64,000 nucleotides of DNA from Thalassospira profundimaris (GTDB taxonomy: Bacteria; Pseudomonadota; Alphaproteobacteria; Rhodospirillales; Thalassospiraceae), in assembly GCF_003326755.1 (NCBI RefSeq), contig NZ_JPWH01000002.1, positions 186,001 through 250,000 on the forward strand, read 5' to 3'. Below are positions 53,487-61,298 of the stretch, in pieces (within the stretch, counting starts at the first letter, position 1; every line of letters starts with the position of its first letter). The notes beneath the pieces were generated by a model, which saw only the letters and a list, made by a program, of their open reading frames with translations, had not been told where the DNA came from and ran no database searches. Both the position numbers and the translations under genes were made by a program.

Positions 53487-53699
53487 TTTATTTGCAGTTT
53501 TGAATATTTCCAATTCGTTTGGATAGCCCCTATCCGGACAAAATATTCTGAATGATGCGAGGCACAGGGCTTCATTGGTCCTGTCTTCGGCAAAATGCAA
53601 ATAATTCTTCCCAGCAACACGGTACGGTTTCCGGCGGTTTTGCCAGCTTTAAATTGGTTTCATGCCAATGGCTTGGCGGTTTTTGCAATATGAGATGAT
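53487..53699. other. Non-coding segment, nothing recognised
   Basis: About 210 bp between the hypothetical gene and the inverted repeat at 53700. No gene, terminator or repeat of note is visible. Confidence 0.4.
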
Positions 53700-53743
53700 G
53701 AATTTCGCAATTTGCAAAGATATTTTCTCAAATTGCGAAATTC
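53700..53743. promoter_or_regulatory. 15-bp inverted repeat, possible enhancer-binding-protein site
   Basis: GAATTTCGCAATTTG (53700-53714) and CAAATTGCGAAATTC (53729-53743) are perfectly complementary, with a 14-nt spacer. The centre lies about 118 bp before the predicted start of transcription of the sigma-54 unit, where activators of that class usually bind. Confidence 0.6.
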
Positions 53744-53811
53744 AGAGGTGTACCACCAAGGTATTACTACTCTATACCGCGCAAACCTGCGGAATTTTAA
53801 ATTTTAAAAAA

Positions 53812-53828
53812 CTGGCACGGTATCTGCA
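53812..53828 (+). promoter_or_regulatory. Sigma-54 (-24/-12) promoter
   Basis: CTGGCACGGTATCTGCA matches the YTGGCACGRNNNTTGCW consensus except for one T to C change in the -12 element. The GG and GC pairs have the required 10-bp spacing. An AT-rich run (53794-53810) lies just upstream. Start of transcription is expected near 53839. Confidence 0.7.
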
Positions 53829-53838
53829 TATATAGCAG

Positions 53839-53954
53839 CGGACAGTTGTTCTGTGCAGGGGCTCACTTTGGTGCGCCTGGAACAACGTAATCTTCTGCAG
53901 TTTGCTCGTGTCCCAACCAAAACTTACAGCGGCGATTTTTATCGCCGCTTTTTT
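53839..53954 (+). ncRNA. Candidate sigma-54-dependent small RNA
   Basis: The stretch between the sigma-54 promoter and a strong terminator is about 115 nt. It has no ATG frame, and no ribosome site is seen. Visible structure: ACAG-TTGTT-CTGT near the 5' end (about 53842-53854), a CAC-TTTG-GTG hairpin around 53864-53873, an unpaired CCAACCAAAAC tract (about 53912-53924) of the kind Hfq or target mRNAs could bind, and the terminator stem. The promoter type implies control by an enhancer-binding protein, perhaps responding to nitrogen, carbon or envelope stress. Not recognised as a known RNA family; ends are approximate. Confidence 0.55.
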
Positions 53955-53956
53955 CT
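53926..53956 (+). terminator. Intrinsic terminator of the candidate small RNA
   Basis: A perfect 9-bp stem AGCGGCGAT and ATCGCCGCT with a TTTT loop, followed by a run of T. No annotated plus-strand gene lies upstream closer than 440 bp. Confidence 0.88.
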
Positions 53957-54288
53957 TGTCCGGACGCAGCCAGAAAATATTTCCATTCCCCATTTACGCT
54001 GTTGTCGTTTTCCGTGATCCGTTCGCGGATTTCGGTTTGGCATGACGCATGCCGAGGTTTTTTTGCAGGGATCATGTCATTTTCCGGATGTGCGGCTTTG
54101 TCCTGCCGGGTGAAGGCAATTTCACCCTGCAACAAATTCATACTCCCCAAATTGGGATGTTTCTGAATTTATCCTTAGGTATAAATTAAAGGCATACCAA
54201 GTGAGGAATTTTCAGCCAAAAGGCTGTAATTTTGATGTTTGTGCCCATTTTATGGTTAAGGGGCAGTGGGAAATGAGAAGGATTTGCC
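53957..54288. other. Non-coding segment with hairpins before the Cache-like gene
   Basis: A GGCATG-ACG-CATGCC hairpin (54039-54053) is followed by seven T (54058-54064), so it may terminate a plus-strand transcript. A 7-bp hairpin GGGTGAA/TTCACCC (54108-54127) and CAGCC-AAAA-GGCTG (54213-54226) follow. No gene is visible. Confidence 0.45.
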
Positions 54289-54906
54289 ATGAAACAGACT
54301 AATCCACGCGCATGGGCCATTGCGCTCGGTATGGCAGCTTTTTTGTCATCCGGCGGGGCATTGGCAAAGCAGCCGCTTCCGGCAAGCCCGCAGGATCTGA
54401 TTGACAATAGCGTTATTTCGGAAGTTCGGACCTGGCTTGCCAACCCGGTGGTTGAAATATCGGTAAAGGGTCAGAATGCCCGAAACGTCACGATGTCGCA
54501 GGCGGAAATCGATGCTGCCGACAAACAATGGCGTGCGGAGCGGGAATCCGAAGACCAGCCTCTTATTGCTGCCGTGCTCAATAACCCTCTTTCCGGCTAT
54601 TTGACGCAAATCCAGGCGCGTTCGGGCGGACTTTATAGCGAAGTATTTGTCACGGATATGCACGGGCTCAACGTAGGTCAGAGCTCTATTACCTCGGATT
54701 TCTGGCAGGGCGATGAGGCCAAGTTCCAAAAAACCTATCCGAATGGCGCCGGTGCCGTTTTTATCGACGAGGCCGAGTATATTGAGGCCGTGGATAACTG
54801 GCGTGCGCAACTGAATATGACGGTGTCTGACAGTGCTGGAAAACCGATGGGCGCTGTCACGGTTGAAATCAATCTCACTGAACTTGCCCGTCGCAAGGGG
54901 CTTTAA
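54289..54906 (+). CDS. Secreted Cache (PDC)-like sensor protein
   Basis: A 205-residue exported protein: signal peptide 1-26 (ends GALA), then one Cache-like domain. [20 protein letters not shown] (about residues 123-142), [12 protein letters not shown] and the final [12 protein letters not shown] resemble extracellular sensors of chemoreceptors and kinases. It has no membrane anchor or output domain of its own. It sits 13 nt before a chemoreceptor gene whose sensor region is of a different type, so it may be a periplasmic ligand-binding partner (inference). AAGGA precedes the ATG. It is the first gene of the pair. Confidence 0.75.
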   Translation: MKQTNPRAWAIALGMAAFLSSGGALAKQPLPASPQDLIDNSVISEVRTWLANPVVEISVKGQNARNVTMSQAEIDAADKQWRAERESEDQPLIAAVLNNPLSGYLTQIQARSGGLYSEVFVTDMHGLNVGQSSITSDFWQGDEAKFQKTYPNGAGAVFIDEAEYIEAVDNWRAQLNMTVSDSAGKPMGAVTVEINLTELARRKGL

Positions 54907-54919
54907 GGGAGCACGTATC

Positions 54920-56602
54920 ATGATGTTTGTTAAAAATATGCGCATTCCCGTCAAGCTGGCGGCAAGTTTTGCCGTCATGATTGTTGTTATTCTTATGTTG
55001 GGCGGTGCTGCGTTCTATGGGATGAAGAATGTTGAAGATGCCGATGCCAGAATTGAAAGTCTGATGGAGGTCGAAAGAGGCTTTAGCGATCTCAACAATG
55101 CTTATCGAACCGCCCGGCAGGAAATGACATTTTTTCTGACGACAGGGGACCAAAGTGGGCTTGATGCCTATCGTGCCGCGCTTGCGCAAACCGATAGTGC
55201 ATTTGCCCGTCTTGAAGAAATTGCTGTTAGTGATCCTGTGATGGCGGAACGGGCCCAGGAAATGGAAACCGCCATTGACGCCTGGATAAATATTGCCAAC
55301 CAGCAGGCGCAATTGATGCGACAGTATTTGACGGTCAATCATGCGCGCGCAATAGAGGCATCCGGTGAACCACGCGCGTTGGCGGTGACAATAAGTGAGG
55401 CAACCGAAAAACTCGGCAACTATATTGACGCGTCTTATCAGGCTCTTGACAGTGAACGGCATTCGGCGGCCTTTTTCTTCAAGGTGACGCTTTCGGTTGG
55501 AATTGCCGGTTTGATTTTATGTGCCGGACTGTTCGCGACATTATTGACCCGCATGATCGCCTTGCCGATCCGCGATATGACCGCGGCCATGAGCAAGCTG
55601 GCAAATGGGGACGTCAATGTGCATTTCCAGGAAATGAAACGCCAGGATGAAGTTGGTGCGATGTCGCGGGCATTGCGGGTGTTCCGTGAGAATGCAGAGG
55701 AACGCATGCGTTTGGCCGAACAGGAAAAAATCGAAGCGCAGCGGCAGGTGGATCGTGCGCGCCACATGCAGGAATTGTCGTCACGCTTTGATCGTCAGAT
55801 CAAGGACGTACTCTCGACGGTGTCGGTTGCGCTTGGCGAAGTGCGCGGTGCTTCCGAGCAACTTTCGGATCATTCCACCCGTGCCAATGACTATGCACAA
55901 CAGGTGGCAAGCCGGGCGGATGAATCTTCGGCAAATATTGAAACGGTGGCAACGGCAACCTTCCAGCTTTCTTCCTCGATTAATGAAATCTCGCATCAGA
56001 TTTCCGAGGTTGCCAATATTGCCAAACAGGCCGCACAGGATACGGAAAAAACCAATGCCCGCGTGCTGCAGCTTAACGAGGCCGCCGAAAGTGTTGGCGA
56101 GGTTGTCAATCTGATCAGCGACATTGCCGATCAGACCAATCTTCTGGCCCTTAATGCGACAATTGAATCTGCCCGCGCGGGCGAGGCTGGTAAAGGGTTT
56201 GCCGTGGTTGCTGGCGAGGTTAAAAACCTGGCGTCGCAAACCGCCCGGGCGACCGAGCAGATTACGGACAAAATCACCGAAATGCAGTCCGAAACCGGTG
56301 CTGCTGCAGCCGCGGTGCGTGATTTTGCCACGACCATTTTGCGGATCGAAGAACTGATGGCGGTTGTTGCCAGCGCGATAGAAGAGCAGGGTGCAGCCAC
56401 GCACGAGATTTCACGCAGTGTGGATGGTGTTGCGTCCGGCAATCAGGAAATCAACCAGGCGGTTGGCAATGTTGCCCGTGCAGCAACTGAAAGCGGCGAG
56501 CTTTCCAGTGGTCAGTTGGGGTGTGTGGGGCGTCTGACTGCCGCAAATGACCAGTTGCTGGCGCATGTGAACGGCTTTCTGGAGGATGTGCGCAAGATCT
56601 GA
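54920..56602 (+). CDS. Methyl-accepting chemotaxis protein, CHASE3-like sensor
   Basis: A 560-residue chemoreceptor: TM1 about 12-35, a periplasmic helical domain (about 36-190) with [22 protein letters not shown]2 about 198-220, HAMP, and a signalling domain with [20 protein letters not shown] and [20 protein letters not shown]. The ATG at 54920 (ATG ATG) follows AAGGGA. A lone cysteine near the end (GQLGCVGRL) is unusual. No CheR-docking pentapeptide is present at the C-terminus. It is in an operon with the secreted Cache-like protein. Confidence 0.92.
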   Translation: MMFVKNMRIPVKLAASFAVMIVVILMLGGAAFYGMKNVEDADARIESLMEVERGFSDLNNAYRTARQEMTFFLTTGDQSGLDAYRAALAQTDSAFARLEEIAVSDPVMAERAQEMETAIDAWINIANQQAQLMRQYLTVNHARAIEASGEPRALAVTISEATEKLGNYIDASYQALDSERHSAAFFFKVTLSVGIAGLILCAGLFATLLTRMIALPIRDMTAAMSKLANGDVNVHFQEMKRQDEVGAMSRALRVFRENAEERMRLAEQEKIEAQRQVDRARHMQELSSRFDRQIKDVLSTVSVALGEVRGASEQLSDHSTRANDYAQQVASRADESSANIETVATATFQLSSSINEISHQISEVANIAKQAAQDTEKTNARVLQLNEAAESVGEVVNLISDIADQTNLLALNATIESARAGEAGKGFAVVAGEVKNLASQTARATEQITDKITEMQSETGAAAAAVRDFATTILRIEELMAVVASAIEEQGAATHEISRSVDGVASGNQEINQAVGNVARAATESGELSSGQLGCVGRLTAANDQLLAHVNGFLEDVRKI

Positions 56603-56631
56603 CAGCCCTTATCTGAAAGATCAAGATACGC

Positions 56632-56666
56632 GACAGGGCCGGGCCATTGTGCTTCGGCCCTGTTTT
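56632..56666 (+). terminator. Intrinsic terminator after the second chemoreceptor gene
   Basis: ACAGGGCC pairs with GGCCCTGT around a 15-nt loop, followed by TTTTACTTTT. Confidence 0.78.
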
Positions 56667-56693
56667 ACTTTTCGAGCGAGGATCAGGCGAAAA

Positions 56694-57860
56694 TCAGGTT
56701 TGCGGATTTTTGTCATTCTTGCGATAGGGGCTGTGTTCCTCGCGGATAAACAGGCTGTCTTCCTCGATCGCTGAGCGTTCCTGTGCCAGAAAACGGGCGA
56801 CAGCGTCGCGCAGACCGGGATGACGCAGAAAATGGGCAGAATGGGTCAGGACCGGTTCGTAACCGCGCTGAATTTTATGTTCGCCCTGTGCCCCGGCCTC
56901 AACGGTTTTAAGGCCGCGTTCAATGGCAATATCAATGGCCTGATAATAACAGGTTTCAAAATGCAGCATTGGCGTGCGGTCAATACTGCCCCAGTTTCGG
57001 CCATAAAGGGTATCCTGCCCCAAAAGGTTCAGCGCCCCTGCAACAATGTCGCCATCGCGTGATGCTGTGACCAGAACGACATTGTCGCGCAGCCGGTCAT
57101 GCAGCAGGTCAAAAAATTCGCGGGTCAGATAGGCCTCGCCCCATTTGCGATCGGTGGTGTCACGGTAAAACCGAAAGAACTGATCCCAGTGACGTGTTTT
57201 TAAATCATCACCGGACAGGGCGGCAAAGCTGTATCCAGCTTCGACCACCTGTTGGCGTTCTTTGCGGATATTTTTGCGTTTGCGCGAATTAAGGGCCGCG
57301 AGAAAATCATCAAAGGTCTGATAATCGCGGTTTTTCCAGTGATACTGAATTCCGGTGCGCGCAAGAAAACCGTTTTGCGCCATGACCTGGCTTTCTTCTT
57401 CGCTACAAAATGTCACATGCACGCCCGAAAGGCCAAGCTGTTCGGGCAGGGCAGCAAGGCCGCGGGCCAGGGCGGTTTTTATCTCTGCCGGGGCGGGGTG
57501 ATCGGCCCGTACCATCAGCCGGGGGCCCGGCACCGGCGAAAAGGGCACGGCCGATTGCAGTTTGGGGTAATATTTGCCACCGGCACGCTGAAAGGCATCG
57601 GCCCAGGCCCAGTCAAACACATATTCGCCGTAAGAATGGCCTTTGACATATAGCGGTGCGACGCCCGCAATCGTGCCGTCTTCGTCCTGGCAGATAATAT
57701 GAAAAGGTTGCCAGCCGGTGTCCGGGTGGGCGGACTGGCTGTCTTCCATTGCCGATAGAAAGGCAAAACTGACAAAAGGGTTGGCAGAGCCGGCACAGGC
57801 ATCCCACGCGTCGGCCCCGATCTGATGAATATCGGTGGCTGTTTTCAATTCGACTGGCAA
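56694..57860 (-). CDS. GNAT/FemAB-like acyltransferase (DUF482, COG3146 type)
   Basis: A 388-residue cytoplasmic protein with two GNAT-like halves, as in peptidoglycan-bridge FemAB enzymes: SANPFVSFAFLSAMEDSQSA near residue 24, SRKRKNIRKERQQVVEAGYS (about 191-210), and LYGRNWGSIDRTPMLHFETC (about 285-304) followed by GLKTVEAGAQGEHKIQRGYEP. The last is a family hallmark. The substrate is unknown. The start is a TTG at 57860, with GGGGAA placed well upstream; no ATG alternative gives the full domain. Divergent from serA. Confidence 0.82.
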   Translation of the reverse strand: MPVELKTATDIHQIGADAWDACAGSANPFVSFAFLSAMEDSQSAHPDTGWQPFHIICQDEDGTIAGVAPLYVKGHSYGEYVFDWAWADAFQRAGGKYYPKLQSAVPFSPVPGPRLMVRADHPAPAEIKTALARGLAALPEQLGLSGVHVTFCSEEESQVMAQNGFLARTGIQYHWKNRDYQTFDDFLAALNSRKRKNIRKERQQVVEAGYSFAALSGDDLKTRHWDQFFRFYRDTTDRKWGEAYLTREFFDLLHDRLRDNVVLVTASRDGDIVAGALNLLGQDTLYGRNWGSIDRTPMLHFETCYYQAIDIAIERGLKTVEAGAQGEHKIQRGYEPVLTHSAHFLRHPGLRDAVARFLAQERSAIEEDSLFIREEHSPYRKNDKNPQT

Positions 57861-57906
57861 AGGTTTTCCCCGTTGGCAAATGGGTGCGTCGAGACCTTAA
57901 GTGACT

Positions 57907-57960
57907 ACGCATAACCCGGTATATGCGTTCAAAAGATAGGCGCAATGCGTATATGTGCAA
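57907..57960. promoter_or_regulatory. Repeated ATGCGT/ACGCAT half-sites before serA
   Basis: ACGCAT at 57907-57912, ATGCGT at 57923-57928 and ATGCGT at 57955-57960. The first two form an inverted repeat; the last two are direct repeats 32 bp apart (three helical turns). They lie just upstream of the serA promoter. Confidence 0.45.
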
Positions 57961-57970
57961 GGGAAAGCCT

Positions 57971-57999
57971 TTGACGTAGCGGCAAGTTGGTCCTATTTC
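57971..57999 (+). promoter_or_regulatory. Candidate sigma-70-type promoter of serA
   Basis: TTGACG (57971-57976), 17-bp spacer, then TATTTC (57994-57999). The -35 match is good and the -10 partial. It lies 56 bp before the start codon. Confidence 0.5.
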
Positions 58000-58054
58000 A
58001 TGAACGGCTTGGGGAATACCCCGGCTAATTCTGCGAAAAAAAGGATGGTACGTC

Positions 58055-59296
58055 GTGATCAGCAAACTTTCGTTGGAGAAGGACAAAATCAAAATTGTTC
58101 TGCTCGAAGGTATCCATGAAAATGCTGTTAAAATGTTTCGGGAGGCGGGTTATTCCAATGTTGACCTCTATCCCGCAGCACTTGACGCGGATGAATTGAA
58201 GTCTGTCGTTTCCGAAGCACATTTTCTCGGCATTCGATCCCGTACCAAACTGACCGAAGAAATCATTGATGCCGCCCCGAAACTGACCTCGATTGGCTGT
58301 TTCTGTATTGGCACCAACCAGGTGGATCTGTCGGCCGCTGCCATGCGCGGCATTCCGGTATTCAATGCGCCTTATTCCAATACCCGTTCGGTCGCCGAAC
58401 TGGTCCTGGGCCAGATCATCATGCTGATGCGCGGTATTCCGCAGCGTGACAAAGCGGCTCATGCGGGTGGCTGGCTGAAAAATGCCAAAGGCTCTTATGA
58501 GGCGCGTGGCAAGACGCTGGGGATCATCGGGTATGGTCATATCGGTTCGCAGCTTTCGGTGCTTGCCGAGTCGCTTGGCATGAATGTTATTTATTATGAC
58601 GTGATCAATAAACTTGCGATGGGCAATGCCACGTCCTGTGCCAGTATGGATGACTTGCTGGCGCGTTCTGACGTTGTTTCGCTGCATGTGCCGGCCAATG
58701 ACCAGACCAAAAACATGATCACATCGGTCGAACTGGGCAAAATGAAGCCGGGTGCGCATTTCATTAATGCGGCGCGTGGCAATGTTGTTGTGATCGAAGA
58801 TCTGGCCGCCGCCCTTGAAAGCGGGCATTTGGCAGGGGCTGCAATTGATGTGTTCCCGGTTGAACCCGCAGGCAAGGACGACGAATTTGTCAGCCCGTTA
58901 CGCGGGATGACCAACGTGATTTTGACACCGCATATTGGTGGCTCCACCCAGGAAGCCCAGGAAAATATCGGGATCGAAGTGGCTGAAAAGCTGATTACCT
59001 ATTCCGATAACGGCTCTACTTTGGGTGCGGTGAACTTTCCCGAGGTTTCGTTGCCCGTCAAGAATCGCAGCCATACGCGCTTTATGCACATTCACCGCAA
59101 CGTTCCGGGTGTTCTCTCCAGGATCAACGATGTTTTCGCATCGCGCGGCATGAATATTTCCGGCCAGTATTTGCGTTCCGAGGGCGGTATTGGTTATGTC
59201 GTGGTTGAAGTCGATGACGAAATCAAACCGGGCCTGGGCATCCGCAAGGAACTTGAAGCAATCAACGGCACATTGCGTGTTCGCTTCCTGATCTGA
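58055..59296 (+). CDS. serA: D-3-phosphoglycerate dehydrogenase
   Basis: First enzyme of serine synthesis, oxidising 3-phosphoglycerate with NAD. The 413-residue protein is of the E. coli type: catalytic domain split around an NAD-binding domain (LGIIGYGHIGSQLSVLAESL, about 152-171), the catalytic RTGNARGN-type segment as ARGNVVVIED, HIGGSTQEAQENIG (about 293-306), and a C-terminal ACT domain (about 340-413) for serine feedback (NVPGVLSRINDVFASRGMNI). GTG is the start, with AAGGA 9 nt upstream; the nearby ATG is out of frame. Monocistronic. Confidence 0.95.
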   Translation: MISKLSLEKDKIKIVLLEGIHENAVKMFREAGYSNVDLYPAALDADELKSVVSEAHFLGIRSRTKLTEEIIDAAPKLTSIGCFCIGTNQVDLSAAAMRGIPVFNAPYSNTRSVAELVLGQIIMLMRGIPQRDKAAHAGGWLKNAKGSYEARGKTLGIIGYGHIGSQLSVLAESLGMNVIYYDVINKLAMGNATSCASMDDLLARSDVVSLHVPANDQTKNMITSVELGKMKPGAHFINAARGNVVVIEDLAAALESGHLAGAAIDVFPVEPAGKDDEFVSPLRGMTNVILTPHIGGSTQEAQENIGIEVAEKLITYSDNGSTLGAVNFPEVSLPVKNRSHTRFMHIHRNVPGVLSRINDVFASRGMNISGQYLRSEGGIGYVVVEVDDEIKPGLGIRKELEAINGTLRVRFLI

Positions 59297-59321
59297 GGCG
59301 GGTCAGGCATAAAAATTGTGC

Positions 59322-59351
59322 GGGGCGGTACCTTTGGGTGCCGCCTTTTTT
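59322..59351. terminator. Intrinsic terminator after serA
   Basis: GGCGGTACC pairs with GGGTGCCGCC (one G-T pair), followed by TTTTTT, 25 nt beyond the serA stop. Confidence 0.85.
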
Positions 59352-59449
59352 CGTGCTGGGGATGCAACAGCGTTTTTGCGATCAGCCATCATTTGCTCTG
59401 CGGCCGTTGCTTCACGGTGGTCAGGCAGGACCTCTTTCCAGGAACCGGA

Positions 59450-60100
59450 TCAGGGATAAGGCTTTTGGCACAAAACAGCTTCAATCGCTGCGTCATCTGC
59501 CTCGAAGGGCAGGGAGGCCCGGCCGGTCAGGGCCTCGGCAAGCTGGCTGCGATATTTCTGGCGCGAAATTTCGATCACCCCAAACTGTTTGAGGTGGTCG
59601 TTGACAAACTGGGTATCCAGCAGGCGATACCCGCCCTGTCGCATCAGGGCGACAAGGTGAACCAGGGCAACCTTTGAGGCGTTGGTGGCGCGCGAGAACA
59701 TGCTTTCGCCAAAAAAGGCCTGTCCCAGGCTAACGCCATATAGCCCGCCAACAAGTACACCATTTTGCCAGGCTTCGATGGAATGGGCACATCCCATTTC
59801 ATGTAAATGACAATAGGCCTCGCGGATGTTTTTATTAATCCAGGTTTCCTCGCGGGTGTCGGTGGTGGTCGCACAGGCTTCAATCGTGGCGGCAAAGTTG
59901 CTATCAACCTTGATGTCAAATTCCTTTCGCCGCACAACCTTGCGCAGGCTTCGTGGCACATGAAAACCATCCAGCGGGATCACGCCGCGCCATTCCGGGT
60001 CAATCCAGTACAGCGTTGGATCATCGTGGCTTTCGGCCATGGGAAAAAGCCCCACGGAATAGGCGCGGATCAGAAGCTCTGGCGTTAGCTGGTTTGACAT
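59450..60100 (-). CDS. aat: Leucyl/phenylalanyl-tRNA-protein transferase
   Basis: Adds Leu or Phe from aminoacyl-tRNA to proteins with N-terminal Arg or Lys, making them substrates for ClpS-ClpAP. The 216-residue protein has LIRAYSVGLFPMAESHDDPT (about residues 10-29), YWIDPEWRGVIPLDGFHVPR and the core GVSLGQAFFGESMFSRATNA (about 118-137) with VHLVALMRQGGYRLLDTQFV. Convergent with serA and divergent from the Ala/Gln-rich protein gene. It lies only about 7 kb from clpS-clpA. Confidence 0.95.
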   Translation of the reverse strand: MSNQLTPELLIRAYSVGLFPMAESHDDPTLYWIDPEWRGVIPLDGFHVPRSLRKVVRRKEFDIKVDSNFAATIEACATTTDTREETWINKNIREAYCHLHEMGCAHSIEAWQNGVLVGGLYGVSLGQAFFGESMFSRATNASKVALVHLVALMRQGGYRLLDTQFVNDHLKQFGVIEISRQKYRSQLAEALTGRASLPFEADDAAIEAVLCQKPYP

Positions 60101-60420
60101 AATTGCTGAAATAATTGCATGTCCTGGTTGTGCGGACGGTTTTTTCCGTCAGCGCCTGTATTTCATATGTGCATTGGTCTTGCGGCAACAAGATGAAAAT
60201 TAATCTATCCGGATTTCCTGCAATTGAGTATAATGAGATCTATACTTAAAGGGGTTCATTTTTAGTTTGGCGCGACCATATTGACAGATAAAACCAGGAT
60301 GCCGTTTTGCGATAAAGAAAATTGGTGTCCTGTTTTCCAAAATATGATTTGGCATTGTGTAACGTGCGTGTTCGGAACATGATCCGAAAAATTCAACCGT
60401 ATGTTTTCTAAGGGGGTATT
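60101..60420. other. Divergent promoter region, no gene
   Basis: Contains AGTATA-N8-TATACT (60227-60246) and a GACGG-TTTTTT-CCGTC hairpin (60135-60150). The ribosome site AAGGGGG (60411-60417 region) belongs to the next gene. No RNA gene is recognised. Confidence 0.4.
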
Positions 60421-61248
60421 ATGAAACTTTTACGATCCGTTGGTGTTGCCTTCCTTGTTTCGACGGCTTTAGTCGGCGCATACGGAACGACAACGGCTTT
60501 TGCCCAGCAGGCGGGTCCTGCTGGTCTTAGCCAGCTTCCCCCGGCTTTGCGGGCGGCTCTTTTATCTGGGAATTCGACGCAAATCCAGTCAGCAATCCAA
60601 GCCCTGAGTGGTGGTAATCCGACGCAGGCAGCAAGTCTTGCCCAGCAGGTTGTTGCAGCGGCAGAACAGCTTGTTCAGTCTGACCCTCAGGCGGCCCTTG
60701 CGGCGGCGCAGGTGGCTGTCAATATTGTCAGCAACAGTTCGGTCCAGAATTCCGCGCCAGCTTATGCCAATAATGTGGCCGCGAGTGCGGCCCGTATTGT
60801 TGTTAATCCGAATGTGATTCGGGCCGCGCCAGCCCAGGTTGCGCAGGTTGCGGAAAGTGCGGTTAAAGTAGCAATGACTCCGGTTGTATATCAGGCTAGT
60901 CCGGCAGCAAGCGTGCAGGTTGCTGCCAATGCACATTCAGCGGCAAATAATCCGACCGTTGTAGCAATTGCGCCGGAGGCGGTGCAGCAAGTGACTGTGG
61001 TTATTCGTCAGGCAAGTTCCAATCCTCAGTTAAATGCAGCGAACCAGGTGAATAGTGCCCAAATGAATGCCATATTGGGGGGGGCGCAGCAAGGGCAGCA
61101 ACAGCAAGGGCAGCAACAGCAGCAGGGGCAGTCGCAAAATATTCAAACAGGCGATAATACTAATTCCTCCGACGATTCATTTGGAATCGAACCACCTGAA
61201 CTGGACTCGGCTGCACAGAATGACGCTTCGCCGATCCGACCAATATGA
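60421..61248 (+). CDS. Ala/Gln-rich secreted protein of unknown function
   Basis: A 275-residue exported protein: signal peptide 1-28 (ends TAFA), then an Ala/Val/Gln/Asn-rich body of about 180 residues in repeated helical or solenoid-like units (ALLSGNSTQIQSAIQALSGG; AAAQVAVNIVSNSSVQNSAP). A Gln/Gly run follows (about 220-240), then an acidic tail. No cysteine is seen and few charges. Codon use is less GC-biased than in its neighbours. It has a strong ribosome site and its own terminator, so it is likely abundant. No family is recognised; a cell-surface or biofilm role would be speculation. Confidence 0.72.
   Translation: MKLLRSVGVAFLVSTALVGAYGTTTAFAQQAGPAGLSQLPPALRAALLSGNSTQIQSAIQALSGGNPTQAASLAQQVVAAAEQLVQSDPQAALAAAQVAVNIVSNSSVQNSAPAYANNVAASAARIVVNPNVIRAAPAQVAQVAESAVKVAMTPVVYQASPAASVQVAANAHSAANNPTVVAIAPEAVQQVTVVIRQASSNPQLNAANQVNSAQMNAILGGAQQGQQQQGQQQQQGQSQNIQTGDNTNSSDDSFGIEPPELDSAAQNDASPIRPI
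61090..61119 (+). repeat. Perfect 15-bp tandem duplication in the Gln-rich stretch
   Basis: CAAGGGCAGCAACAG occurs twice in tandem, in frame, followed by an imperfect third unit. It encodes the Gln/Gly run and can change length in 5-codon steps by slippage. Confidence 0.85.
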
Positions 61249-61263
61249 TGTGGCAATTAAACA

Positions 61264-61298
61264 AAAACCGGGGATCGTTTGATCCCCGGTTTTTATTT
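61264..61298. terminator. Bidirectional intrinsic terminator between convergent genes
   Basis: AAAACCGGGGATC pairs with GATCCCCGGTTTT around a short GTTT-type loop, with A and T runs on both sides. It also overlaps the accC stop. Confidence 0.93.

Noticed and set aside
53863-54150. A 95-codon minus-strand frame over the sigma-54 unit
   Set aside because: It begins with TTG, has no usable ribosome site, and passes through the perfect terminator hairpin. A start inside, at MIPAKK, is also unsupported.
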